A stretch of DNA of 64,000 nt from Actinomadura sp. DC4 (GTDB lineage Bacteria; Actinomycetota; Actinomycetes; Streptosporangiales; Streptosporangiaceae). The stretch is from positions 186,001 through 250,000 of the forward strand of contig NZ_JAUEQY010000011.1 in the NCBI RefSeq assembly GCF_030406325.1, written 5' to 3'. Made by a program: the position numbers and the translations under genes. The notes beneath the pieces were generated by a model that was not told the DNA's origin, did not search any database, and saw nothing but the letters and a program-made list of their open reading frames with translations. Positions 7,824 through 15,751 of this stretch are shown here, piece by piece. Position 1 is the first letter of the stretch. Each line of letters begins with the position of its first letter.

Positions 7824-9602
7824 ATGCGCAGGATGTTCACCCGCGCCGGGAGGTCCCGGCCGAAGGGACCGCGTACCCGGTGGAAGGCCGGTCTCATCAC
7901 CCTCGCGACTCTGGCGGCCTTCGCCTCCGCCGGGGGCCTGACCGGTGCCGCCGGGGCACAGCCCGCGCACCGCCCGGTCACGGCGGCGGGCCTGGCCGAC
8001 CTGCCCGCGCTGCACCCGAAGATGGACTGCGCCGACGTCACCGGCCTCCACCTCGAGAACGTCACGATCACGTCCGCGGCCGTCTCGACCGCGGGCGCGC
8101 CGGCGCCGTACTGCGACGTGCGGGGGACCATCGCCCCGGCCGACACCATCGTCATGCGCCTGCCCGTCGACGGCTGGACGCAGCGCTACGTGCAGACCGG
8201 CTGCGGCGGCGAGTGCGGTTCCGCCGGCATCAACTACACGCAGGCGTCGGCCTGCCCGGTCGTCGCCGACGGCACGGTCGCCGGCGCGACGACCGACATG
8301 GGGCACCAGGGGCAGAACGACGGGTCCTGGGCGGCGGACGACCCGCAGGCGCAGATCGACTTCTCCTACCGTGGCGTCCACGTGACGTCCCAGGTCGCCA
8401 AGGCGATCATCGCGAGGTTCTACGGCCGGTCGCCGGTCTACTCCTACTTCGACGGCTGCTCCGACGGAGGCCGTGAGGCGCTGATGGAGGCCCAGCGCTA
8501 CCCCGGCGACTTCGACGGCATCGCCGCCGGCGCGCCCGCCAACGACATGGTCGTGCAGAACACCTTCCACCACGCCTGGAACGTCCTGACCAACCTCGAC
8601 GACAGCGGCCACTACATCCTGCTCGCCGGCCGGCTGCCACTGATCCACAACGCCGTCCTGTCCGCCTGCGACAGGCGGGACGGGCTGAAGGACGGCCTGA
8701 TCGACGATCCGCGCCGTTGCGACTTCGACCCGGCGACGCTGATCTGCAGGTCCGGCCAGGACCCCACGACGTGCCTGACCGGCGCCGAGGCCGGCGTGGT
8801 CCGCCGGCTGCACGACGGCGCGGTCGACGCGGCCGGCCGCCGGCTCGAACCCGCGATCGCCCACGAGTGGGGCTCCGAACTCGACTGGACCCTGTTCGTC
8901 CCCTCGGCGCAGGGGCAGACGGTGGGCAGCGAGAACTTCGTCCTCGCCTTCGCGCGCTACCTCGGCTACACGAACGAGGTGAAGCCCGACTGGAAGCTGT
9001 CGGACCTGAAGTTCACCGTCGCCTCGTTCTGGAACACCGTGCAGTCCTCCGGCTACCTGTCCGCCATGGACCCCGACCTCCGCCGCTTCGAGCGCTCCGG
9101 CGGCAAGCTCCTGCTCTGGCACGGCTGGGGCGACCAGCACATCTCACCGCAGGGCACCCTGGCGTACTACGACGCGATGCGGAAGTCCATGGGCGGCGGC
9201 ACCGTCGACAGGTTCGCCAAGCTCTACCTCTTCCCCGGCGTCGCGCACTGCGGCGGCGGCGAGGGACCGAACACCTTCGACGTCCTCACCCCCGTGATGG
9301 CGTGGACCGAGAGCGGCAGGCAGCCGGGCAGGATCACCGCGTCGAACGTCACGAACGGCACCGTCACGCGTACGCGGCCGGTGTTCCCCTACCCCACGGT
9401 CGCGCGCTACGACGGCAGCGGCAGCGCCGACGACGCGGCGAACTTCGTCCCGTACACGCCGCGCCAGGAGCCGGGCCCGGACTACCACTGGCTCGGTGAG
9501 CGACTGTTCTCCGGCGACTACCAGACCTGGTGCACGGCCTCGGGTACCGACTTGGTCTGCCGGCCGTCCCGGACCTGGCTCACCCGGAGGAAGGAAGCCT
9601 GA
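7824..9602 (+). CDS. secreted tannase/feruloyl esterase family hydrolase
   Basis: 592 residues. A basic n-region, hydrophobic core and AGA cleavage region (about residues 1-47) indicate export. The body matches the tannase/feruloyl esterase family (PF07519). The nucleophile is Ser in DGCSDGGREA and the acid is Asp in HGWGDQHISP. The catalytic His lies in GVAHCGGGEG; each of Ser and His is next to a Cys, reproducing the CS-D-HC motif whose disulfide holds the triad. A Ca-site-like DGLKDGLIDDPRRC is in the lid region. It would release gallate, ferulate or similar acids from esters outside the cell; MHETase-type activity cannot be excluded. ATG 7824 has GAGGGAGG upstream, better than TTG 7818. 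It ends 3 bases from the convergent regulator gene. Confidence 0.88.
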   Translation: MRRMFTRAGRSRPKGPRTRWKAGLITLATLAAFASAGGLTGAAGAQPAHRPVTAAGLADLPALHPKMDCADVTGLHLENVTITSAAVSTAGAPAPYCDVRGTIAPADTIVMRLPVDGWTQRYVQTGCGGECGSAGINYTQASACPVVADGTVAGATTDMGHQGQNDGSWAADDPQAQIDFSYRGVHVTSQVAKAIIARFYGRSPVYSYFDGCSDGGREALMEAQRYPGDFDGIAAGAPANDMVVQNTFHHAWNVLTNLDDSGHYILLAGRLPLIHNAVLSACDRRDGLKDGLIDDPRRCDFDPATLICRSGQDPTTCLTGAEAGVVRRLHDGAVDAAGRRLEPAIAHEWGSELDWTLFVPSAQGQTVGSENFVLAFARYLGYTNEVKPDWKLSDLKFTVASFWNTVQSSGYLSAMDPDLRRFERSGGKLLLWHGWGDQHISPQGTLAYYDAMRKSMGGGTVDRFAKLYLFPGVAHCGGGEGPNTFDVLTPVMAWTESGRQPGRITASNVTNGTVTRTRPVFPYPTVARYDGSGSADDAANFVPYTPRQEPGPDYHWLGERLFSGDYQTWCTASGTDLVCRPSRTWLTRRKEA

Positions 9603-9605
9603 GCG

Positions 9606-10256
9606 TCAGGCCCGTACGGACGTGAGCGCCTCCATGACGCTGACCAGGTGCGTACGGGCCGCCCGCTCGGCCGCCTCCGGATCGCGGGCGCAGATGCCGT
9701 CGATGATCGCTAGGTGCTCGGGGAGGGAGACGTTCGGCCGGCCGGGGACCAGGGCGAGCCGGAACTGGTGCCGGACGTTCTGCGCGCGCAGCCGCCGCAG
9801 CACGCCGGCGGCGGTCTCCTGGCCGCTGATCTCGACGACCCGCTGGTGCAGGGCCTTGTTCAGCTCGGAGTACTTCAGCACGTGCCCGTCCGTGACCGCG
9901 GAGCGCATGGTCGCGCCGAGGGCCCGGAGCTCGGCGATCTCCTCGTCGGTGACGCGCTCGGCGGCCTTGGCGGCGCACAGCCCCTCGACCACCATGCGGA
10001 CCTCGGAGATCTCGATCGCCTCGTCCAGCGTCACCGCGCGTACACGGGCGCCGCGGTGCTGGATCCGCTCGACCAGACCCTCGTTGGCCAGCTCGAACAG
10101 CGCCGCCCGCACACCGCCCCGGCCGACGCCGAACTGCTCGGACAGGTCGGCCTCGACCAGACGCTGGTTGGGCGCGAAGTCCCCGCGGGTGATCGCCTCG
10201 CGGATCGCGGTGGCGACGTCGGGGGTTCCGGCCGTGGTCTGCTCGTGCGCTGGCAT
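9606..10256 (-). CDS. GntR-family regulator with FCD effector domain
   Basis: 216 residues. The winged helix spans about residues 12-75 (VATAIREAITRGDFAPNQRL, then EADLSEQFGVGRGGVRAALF). The all-helical FCD domain follows, with likely metal/ligand residues in SELNKALHQRVVEISG and LPEHLAIIDG. FCD regulators usually sense carboxylic acids. It is the last gene of the ABC importer operon (55-base gap) and probably binds the three ATTGTTGACA-like sites before the importer, the galBCD operon and the tannase gene. The start ATG 10256 has GAGGAAG upstream. Confidence 0.88.
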   Translation of the reverse strand: MPAHEQTTAGTPDVATAIREAITRGDFAPNQRLVEADLSEQFGVGRGGVRAALFELANEGLVERIQHRGARVRAVTLDEAIEISEVRMVVEGLCAAKAAERVTDEEIAELRALGATMRSAVTDGHVLKYSELNKALHQRVVEISGQETAAGVLRRLRAQNVRHQFRLALVPGRPNVSLPEHLAIIDGICARDPEAAERAARTHLVSVMEALTSVRA

Positions 10257-10311
10257 GCTTCCTCGCTCGCGGGCTGCTGTGGCGGACTGATTCTCGGGAC
10301 CCGTCCCTCCC

Positions 10312-11142
10312 TTACCGCAGGTCGCCGACTGCCGGGCGGTCGCCCTCCTTGGCCTGCTGGATGAGCTTGTAGACGTGGGCCCGCAGTTCGGCGAAGCGGG
10401 GCGCGGACCGGGTGGTGAGCTGGTCGCGCTCGTCCGGCAGGTCGATGGCGACCTCCTCCAGCACGACCGTCGGCGAGTTGGACAAGACGATGACGCGCTG
10501 GCCGAGGTAGACCGACTCGTCGATGTCGTGGGTGACGAACAGGATGGTGACGCCGAGGCGTTTCCAGAGGGCGCGGACGAGGTCTTCGAGGTCGGCGCGG
10601 GTCTGGGCGTCGACGGCGGCGAAGGGCTCATCCATCAGCAGGATGTGCGGCTCGTACGCGACCGCGCGGGCGATGGCCACCCGCTGCTGCATGCCGCCCG
10701 AAAGCTGCCAGGGGTGCGCGTCCTGGACCCCGGCCAGGCCGACGGCCTCCAGCGCCTCCCGCACGAGCCGCCGCCGCTCGGTCTTGGGGACCTTCTTCTC
10801 CTTCAGCGGGCGCTCGACGTTCTGGCGCACCGTCATCCAGGGGAACAGGCTGCGGCCGTACTCCTGGAAGACCACGGCCATTCCCCGGGGCGGGCCGGTG
10901 ACCTTCTCCCCTTCGAGCACCACCTCCCCGGAGGTGCAGGTCAGCAGGCCGGCGACGCACTTCAGCAGGGTGGTCTTGCCCGCGCCGGAGGGGCCGACGA
11001 TGCAGACCATCTCGCCTCCGCCCACGGTGAAGGTCAGGTCGCGGACCGCCTCGACGCTGCGGCCGTTGCCCTGGTAGACCTTCTTCAGCCCGCGGACGTC
11101 CAGCAGCGCCGGGCTCTCGGCGCCGATCGGTGTGGTGGTCAT
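10312..11142 (-). CDS. ABC transporter ATP-binding protein (SsuB/TauB/NitD type)
   Basis: 276 residues with a complete ABC nucleotide-binding domain: Walker A GPSGAGKTTLLKC, Q-loop VFQEYGRSLFPW, signature LSGGMQQRVAIARA, Walker B ILLMDEPFAAVD and switch His in VTHDIDES. The length and sequence type are those of the nitrate/sulfonate/taurine importer group. It energises uptake with the two permeases encoded immediately upstream and the lipoprotein at the operon start. Shared control with aromatic catabolic genes suggests an aromatic carboxylate or related acid as substrate rather than sulfonate. Confidence 0.93.
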   Translation of the reverse strand: MTTTPIGAESPALLDVRGLKKVYQGNGRSVEAVRDLTFTVGGGEMVCIVGPSGAGKTTLLKCVAGLLTCTSGEVVLEGEKVTGPPRGMAVVFQEYGRSLFPWMTVRQNVERPLKEKKVPKTERRRLVREALEAVGLAGVQDAHPWQLSGGMQQRVAIARAVAYEPHILLMDEPFAAVDAQTRADLEDLVRALWKRLGVTILFVTHDIDESVYLGQRVIVLSNSPTVVLEEVAIDLPDERDQLTTRSAPRFAELRAHVYKLIQQAKEGDRPAVGDLR

Positions 11143-11143
11143 C

Positions 11144-11926
11144 TCAGCCCTCTCGCTGTGATCGGCGCAAGCCGGTGTACCAGCGCAGCACCCAGGCCTC
11201 CACGAGCTGGAACACGACCGACAGGGCGATGCCGATCAGCCCGAGCAGGATGATTCCGCTCCACATCTGCGGGATCGAGAAGCTGCGCTGGAACTGGATG
11301 ATGGTGAAGCCGACGCCGTTGCTCGCGGCGAACATCTCGCTGATCACCATCAGGATGATCCCGATGGACAGCGCCTGCCGCGCGCCGGCGGCGATCTGCG
11401 GGCTCGCCCCCCGCAGTACCAGATGGACGAGCCGCGAGTGCGGGCGCAGCCGGTAGCAGCGGGCGGTGTCGCGCAGCACCTCGTCCAGCGCGCGCACGCC
11501 CTCGACCGTGTTCAGCAGGATCGGCCAGACGCAGCCGGAGACGATCACCAGGATCTTCATCCCGCTGCCGATGCCGGCGAACAGCATGAGGATCGGCACG
11601 AGCACCGGCGACGGGATCGCGCGGAAGAACTCCAGGACCGGCTCCAGCAGGGCGCGCAGCACGCGTACGGAGCCGATCGCGACGCCGAGGCCCACGCCCA
11701 GCACCAGGGCCAGAACGTAACCCGTGAGCAGCCGGGCCAGGCTGGGCAGCACGTCATTCGTGAAGCGGCCGCCCAACCACGTGTCGTCGAACGTGCCCAG
11801 GATCTGGCTCAGCGGAGGCCAGAAGAAGTCGGTGCTGTTCGCCGTCGCCACCCACCACGCCGCGACCAGCAGGGCGGGCACGGCGAGCAGCAGGACGATC
11901 CGCCGAACCACGCTCAGCACGCTCAT
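11144..11926 (-). CDS. ABC transporter permease (SsuC/TauC-type), second copy
   Basis: About 260 residues with six hydrophobic segments and the coupling-loop motif for the ATPase (RALDEVLRDTARCYRLRPHS), ending RWYTGLRRSQREG. The start is ATG 11926: it overlaps the upstream permease stop in ATGA, whereas an in-frame start at 11959 would lie inside that gene. Two different permeases encoded side by side suggest a heterodimeric channel. Confidence 0.9.
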   Translation of the reverse strand: MSVLSVVRRIVLLLAVPALLVAAWWVATANSTDFFWPPLSQILGTFDDTWLGGRFTNDVLPSLARLLTGYVLALVLGVGLGVAIGSVRVLRALLEPVLEFFRAIPSPVLVPILMLFAGIGSGMKILVIVSGCVWPILLNTVEGVRALDEVLRDTARCYRLRPHSRLVHLVLRGASPQIAAGARQALSIGIILMVISEMFAASNGVGFTIIQFQRSFSIPQMWSGIILLGLIGIALSVVFQLVEAWVLRWYTGLRRSQREG

Positions 11927-12753
11927 GAGAGGACCTCCCGGCGTACGGAGGGGTGCCACCGCAGCACCCGGCGTTCGACGAAGCGCACGATCACGTTGAC
12001 GATCACTCCGATCAGGCCGACCACGATCACCAGGGCGTACATCGCCGGCACCGCGCCGGAGGTCTGCGCCACCGCGATCTGCTTGCCGAGGCCGGGCGAC
12101 CCGATGACGAGCTCACCGGTGATCTCCAAGATCAGCGCGACCGCCGCCCCCAGCCGAAACCCCGTCATCACGTACGGCAGAGCCGTCGGCCAGATGACCG
12201 TGCTCACCAGCGACAGCGGACGGAACCGGTAGGAGCGGGCGGTCTCCCGGGCCACCGGGTCGACGTCCCGCACGCCGTACAGGACCTGGACCATCACCTG
12301 CCAGAACGAGGCGTACACGACGAGCAGGAGGGTGGAGCGCATGCCGGTGCCGTACAGGAGCACGGCCAGCGGGATCAGCGCCACCGACGGGATCGGGCGC
12401 AGGAACTCGATCGTCGAGGTCATCGCCGCCCGTACGACGGGCAGGCCGCCGATGACGATCCCCAGGACCATCCCCGCGACGGTCGCGATCGCCAGGCCGA
12501 TCGCCCAGCCGCGCAGCGTCTCCAGCAGGGCCCGCCAGAACGCCTCCGTGCGGACCTCGTCGGACAGGGCGGAGACCATGGAGCTGAACGGCGGCAGGAA
12601 CCGCTTCTCGGCCAGCCCCGTCCGCGGCAGCAGTTCGACCACCGCCATCAGCCCGGCGAGGCCGATCAGGCCGAGGACCCAGGGGGGCAGGTGGCGGTGA
12701 CGGCGTTCGCCCGGGCCGTCTTCCGTCGCGTCCGCCGTCACCGCCGCCGTCAC
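11923..12753 (-). CDS. ABC transporter permease (SsuC/TauC-type), first copy
   Basis: 276 residues. A charged cytoplasmic N-terminus (MTAAVTADATEDGPGERRHR) precedes six membrane segments. The coupling loop reads DVDPVARETARSYRFRP, similar to that of the partner permease. It overlaps the binding-protein gene stop and the next permease start by 4 bases each, so the four transporter genes are translationally coupled. Confidence 0.9.
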   Translation of the reverse strand: MTAAVTADATEDGPGERRHRHLPPWVLGLIGLAGLMAVVELLPRTGLAEKRFLPPFSSMVSALSDEVRTEAFWRALLETLRGWAIGLAIATVAGMVLGIVIGGLPVVRAAMTSTIEFLRPIPSVALIPLAVLLYGTGMRSTLLLVVYASFWQVMVQVLYGVRDVDPVARETARSYRFRPLSLVSTVIWPTALPYVMTGFRLGAAVALILEITGELVIGSPGLGKQIAVAQTSGAVPAMYALVIVVGLIGVIVNVIVRFVERRVLRWHPSVRREVLS

Positions 12754-13706
12754 GGAAGCAGGTCCTTCACGTCGGGAGCCTGCTTGATCAGCCCGTCCTG
12801 TACGGCGAGGTCCTCCAGGGTCTGCAGCGACGCGCTGTTGACCTCCGTCGGATACGCCGGGAGCTTGAGCGCCGCGGTCACCGACGGGTCGATCTTCGTG
12901 TAGGTGCCCAGGACCTTGCGCACCGCGTCAGGGTTGTCGTTCGCGTACCTCAGCGACTTCTGCATCGCCGTGCTGAACCGCTTGACCAGGTTCGGCTTTG
13001 ACGAGGCGGTCTTCTGCGAGGTGAAGTACCCGGCGATGGTGAGGCTCGGGGCGGTGTCCACGTAGTTGGACGCGACGAGCCGGCCGCCGCCCTTCAGCGC
13101 GGTGGTGAGGAAGGGCTCGACGACCTGGACCGCGTCGACGTTGCCCTTGTCGAGGGCGGCGAGCATGTCGGGGAAGGCCAGCTCGGTGAACTTGACGTTC
13201 TTAGGGTCACCCCCGGCCTTCCGGATGGAGGCGCGGACCGTGGTGTCGTTGATGTTGTTCAGGGTGTTGACCGCGACGCGTTTGCCGGTGAGGTCCTTGG
13301 CCGTCTTGATCGGGCTGCCGTCCTTGACAACCACCCCGCCGAAGTCCTTGCCCTGGACCCCGGTCGAGGCGTTGCCGGGCGCGACGACCTTCAGCGGCAG
13401 GTTCTTGGACCTGGCGATGATCAGCGAGGTGTAGTTGCTGAACCCGAAGTCGACCTGGCCGCTGACGACGGCGGACACGATCGCCGCGCCGCCCTGGGCC
13501 GTCTGGATCTGCAGCTTCAGCCCCTGCTCGGCGAAGAAGCCCTGCTGGTTCCCCAGGTAGAGCGGGGCGACGTCCACGATCGGGATCACGCTGACCTTCA
13601 CCGAGGTGGGGCCCGTGTCGGACGCTTTGGACTCTCCTCCTCCGCTTCCGCACGAGGCGAGGAGGAGTACGGAGGCGGCGGCCATGGCCGCGCGGATTCT
13701 TGTCAC
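12750..13706 (-). CDS. ABC transporter substrate-binding lipoprotein (NMT1/SsuA-like)
   Basis: 318 residues from GTG 13706, chosen because GGAG lies 7 bases upstream and the N-terminus then forms a lipoprotein signal (AAMAAASVLLLASC, Cys about residue 20). The mature protein has the NMT1/SsuA-type periplasmic-binding fold: DVAPLYLGNQQGFFAEQGLK, GQVDFGFSNY, DLTGKRVAVN and NVDAVQVVEPFLT. Such proteins bind small organic acids, pyrimidines or sulfonates. It heads the importer operon. A leader of about 170 bases separates the predicted transcription start from the gene and holds no clear structured RNA. Confidence 0.9.
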   Translation of the reverse strand: MTRIRAAMAAASVLLLASCGSGGGESKASDTGPTSVKVSVIPIVDVAPLYLGNQQGFFAEQGLKLQIQTAQGGAAIVSAVVSGQVDFGFSNYTSLIIARSKNLPLKVVAPGNASTGVQGKDFGGVVVKDGSPIKTAKDLTGKRVAVNTLNNINDTTVRASIRKAGGDPKNVKFTELAFPDMLAALDKGNVDAVQVVEPFLTTALKGGGRLVASNYVDTAPSLTIAGYFTSQKTASSKPNLVKRFSTAMQKSLRYANDNPDAVRKVLGTYTKIDPSVTAALKLPAYPTEVNSASLQTLEDLAVQDGLIKQAPDVKDLLP

Positions 13707-13881
13707 GGTGCTTCTCCAGGACGTCGGTCGCGGGGGAGTGGGACATGGCGTCGGCGTTCGGCACGGCGTGCCGTCGGCCGGTCCACCGGCGCGAGACGGC
13801 CTCGATCGCCCGGCTGAACCCGGGAATCCGCAGGTCAACCGATGGCCACTCCTCCCCGATGGCACCGCTGGTGTGACGATG

Positions 13882-13915
13882 ATGCTAAGAATGATGCACA
13901 GGATTGTCAATAATT
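13882..13915 (-). promoter_or_regulatory. strong promoter with GntR-like operator for the importer operon
   Basis: On the minus strand TTGACA (13905-13910) and TAGCAT (13882-13887) have an ideal 17-base spacer. The -35 is embedded in AATTATTGACAATC (13902-13915), which matches 12 of 14 bases of the perfect palindrome GATTGTTGACAATC at 3242-3255. The geometry (operator over the -35) is the same as at that promoter. Confidence 0.65.
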
Positions 13916-13973
13916 TGTTTGCCAAAGTGGTCCACCAGCTTGTCGCCCATGCTTTGGCCCTGTCCGGCCGGGC

Positions 13974-14510
13974 TCAGCACCCGATTCGTTCGGCCAGGGA
14001 CGGATAGTCGAGGACGACGAAGTCCGCGTCCGTCCTGAGCTCGCGGGTCTGACCCGTCGATCCCCGGTAGAGCACGGTCGCCCCTCGCCGCGCCGGCCTC
14101 GACCACCCGGTAGTGCTGGACGATCGGGACGACCTTCAGCGACGGGACCTTCACACACGCGATGTCGTGGCCGACCCATTCGCCCACCGGCCCGTCGCGC
14201 ACCAGCCGCCGGATCGGCATGACGTTGGTGAACGGGCACTTCCCAAGGTCGCAGTCGAGCGCGTCGTCCAGTGACCGCAGGGTCGTCGCCGGCAGGGGAG
14301 TCCGACGGCCGGCGCCGGCCTCGGTACGGTCACCGGACCAGGCACCGCTCGGCATCCGTTCGAGCGTGAGTCTCGTGTGCTCTCCGGACCGCGAACGGCG
14401 CTCCACGACCAGGAGCCGGGTCCGCCATCCGTCCCCGACGTCGAGCCGCCAGGTCAGGTCGTACTCACGCGTGACGCCGGCGCCGCGGGCCGCGCACCCA
14501 GTAGATCGCC
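13974..14510 (-). pseudogene. truncated, frameshifted glycolipid-binding (PF06475-like) gene
   Basis: One minus-strand frame reads a core resembling the putative glycolipid-binding family: GWRTRLLVVERRSRS, then LGKCPFTNVMPIRRL and VKVPSLKVVPIVQHYRVVEA. Near 14083-14095 the natural continuation moves to another frame (ATVLYRGSTGQTRELRTDAD, then FVVLDYPSLAERIGC and a stop at 13974), so about one base has been gained or lost. The N-terminal 40-50 residues expected of the family are missing and no start codon precedes the homologous part; it abuts the tail of the S66 peptidase relic. Non-functional unless the frameshift is a sequencing error. Confidence 0.6.
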
Positions 14511-14964
14511 GGGATGCCAAGGTCGGTCAGGTAGTGGTCGAGTACCTGCTCCAGGGTCTTCGTCGCGGCCCACTTGCGCTTCTCCTCGGTCCAGTCGCAG
14601 TTCACGAACAACCCGATGGCCAGGCCGCGGGCGTGCTCGGACTTCCCGGCCTGAAGAAGCTGGTCCAAGATGCCGTCGACCTGCCAGGGCGATTGCCCTC
14701 GTCCTCGAAGAACACGACACTCTCGTCGGTGTCGGTCTCGAACGGCGTGCCGAGGCTCGCGCGCAGCTCGTACACGTCGCCTCCGATCAGGCGCGCCGTG
14801 GGCCGGCCGTGGCCGAGGGTGCGGACGTGGGGAAAGTCCGGACGCCGCGGCAGCGGCCCCTCCCCGCCGCGGTGCACCAGGGAGTCCGGGGCGGGACTGG
14901 CGGGAGCGACGAGGCCGACCGTGCCGCCCCGGGGAAGAGCGCGCGGCTTGACGAGGTCGTTCAC
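14465..14964 (-). pseudogene. decayed LD-carboxypeptidase (peptidase S66) gene
   Basis: The 5' end reads VNDLVKPRALPRGGTVGLVA (GTG 14964, GTGA overlap with the gene upstream), a typical S66 start. It then jumps within about 20 residues to HVRTLGHGRPTARLIGGDVY and ELRASLGTPFETDTDESV, which belong to the middle and second half of the family. Roughly 130 residues, including the nucleophile Ser motif, are deleted. A further one-base frameshift near 14695-14705 separates FFEDEGN from PWQVDGILDQLLQAG. The C-terminus breaks off after DLGIPAIYWVRG. Intact homologues trim muropeptide stems; this copy cannot. Confidence 0.7.
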
Positions 14965-15586
14965 GGCTGTTCCCCCTCGACGGTTCCGAGAAGGCGGCGA
15001 AGCGTCTCGCCGTCGGTCGTGTCGTGGACGATGGCGTGCTCTTCCGCACGCTCGGGGTCGCCGCACGCGATGGCGCCGACCAGGGACTCGTGCATGGTGA
15101 TGATCTCCTCCTGATCGGGGTGGAAATGCTCCGTGAGGTTCATGAAGAGGAGTGACCGGTCGCGGATTCCGGCGTACATCTCCCGCAGCCTCCGGTGCCC
15201 GCTCAGCTCGACGATCACGTCGTGCAGGTTCATGTCGGCATGGACGATCTCGGAGCGGCCTTCGCGGCGTACGGCCGTGACCAAGGCCGACATCGCCCCG
15301 CTCAGCCGCTGCCGCCCGGCGTCGTCGATGTGTTCGGCGGCGAGCCGGGAGGCCAGCGCTTCGAGGTGGTCGCGGAGGCTGTGGATCTCGAAGGCGTCCT
15401 GCGCCGTCATGGTGGCGACGAAGACGCCGCGGTTCGGCTCGGAGCGTGTGGAAGCCCGCGCGTACGGTCCCCGCGCTCACCCCGGGCCGCCACCTCCGCC
15501 TCGGTCAGGTGCCGCCCGGGCTCCAGATCTCCCGACAGGATCCTCTCCCGTACGGCGGTGGCGACGTAGAGCAGATTTGCTGACAT
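14961..15586 (-). pseudogene. frameshifted GntR/FCD regulator gene
   Basis: The start MSANLLYVATAVRERILSGD (ATG 15586) followed by RHLTEAEVAAR is the first half of a GntR winged helix. The recognition helix continues in another frame (VSAGTVRAGFHTLRAE, about 15440-15486), and a third frame (NRGVFVATMTAQDAFEIHSL) carries an intact FCD domain to 14961. At least two lesions therefore disrupt the DNA-binding domain. The FCD part (from ATG 15410, 149 residues) could still be made alone but would not bind DNA. It is transcriptionally upstream of the S66 relic, and regulator, peptidase and glycolipid-binding gene decayed together. Confidence 0.7.
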
Positions 15587-15751
15587 GTCGGCGTCTGGGA
15601 CGCCTTGCGGCGGGCGGCATTCCGGCTCCGCTCGCGGTCCCGTACCGTCCGCCGGCGCCCGGTTGCCACGGATACGCCTACCTCGCCCCTTCCTGCTGGT
15701 AGCTTCGTCCGGCGCGAAGCGCGGTGTGCAGGTGGATTCGGGGGGGTTCTG

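Noticed and set aside
13707-13875. Long leader before the binding-protein gene as a riboswitch
   Set aside because: The leader is GC-rich but I could not recognise a known riboswitch core or a terminator/anti-terminator pair.
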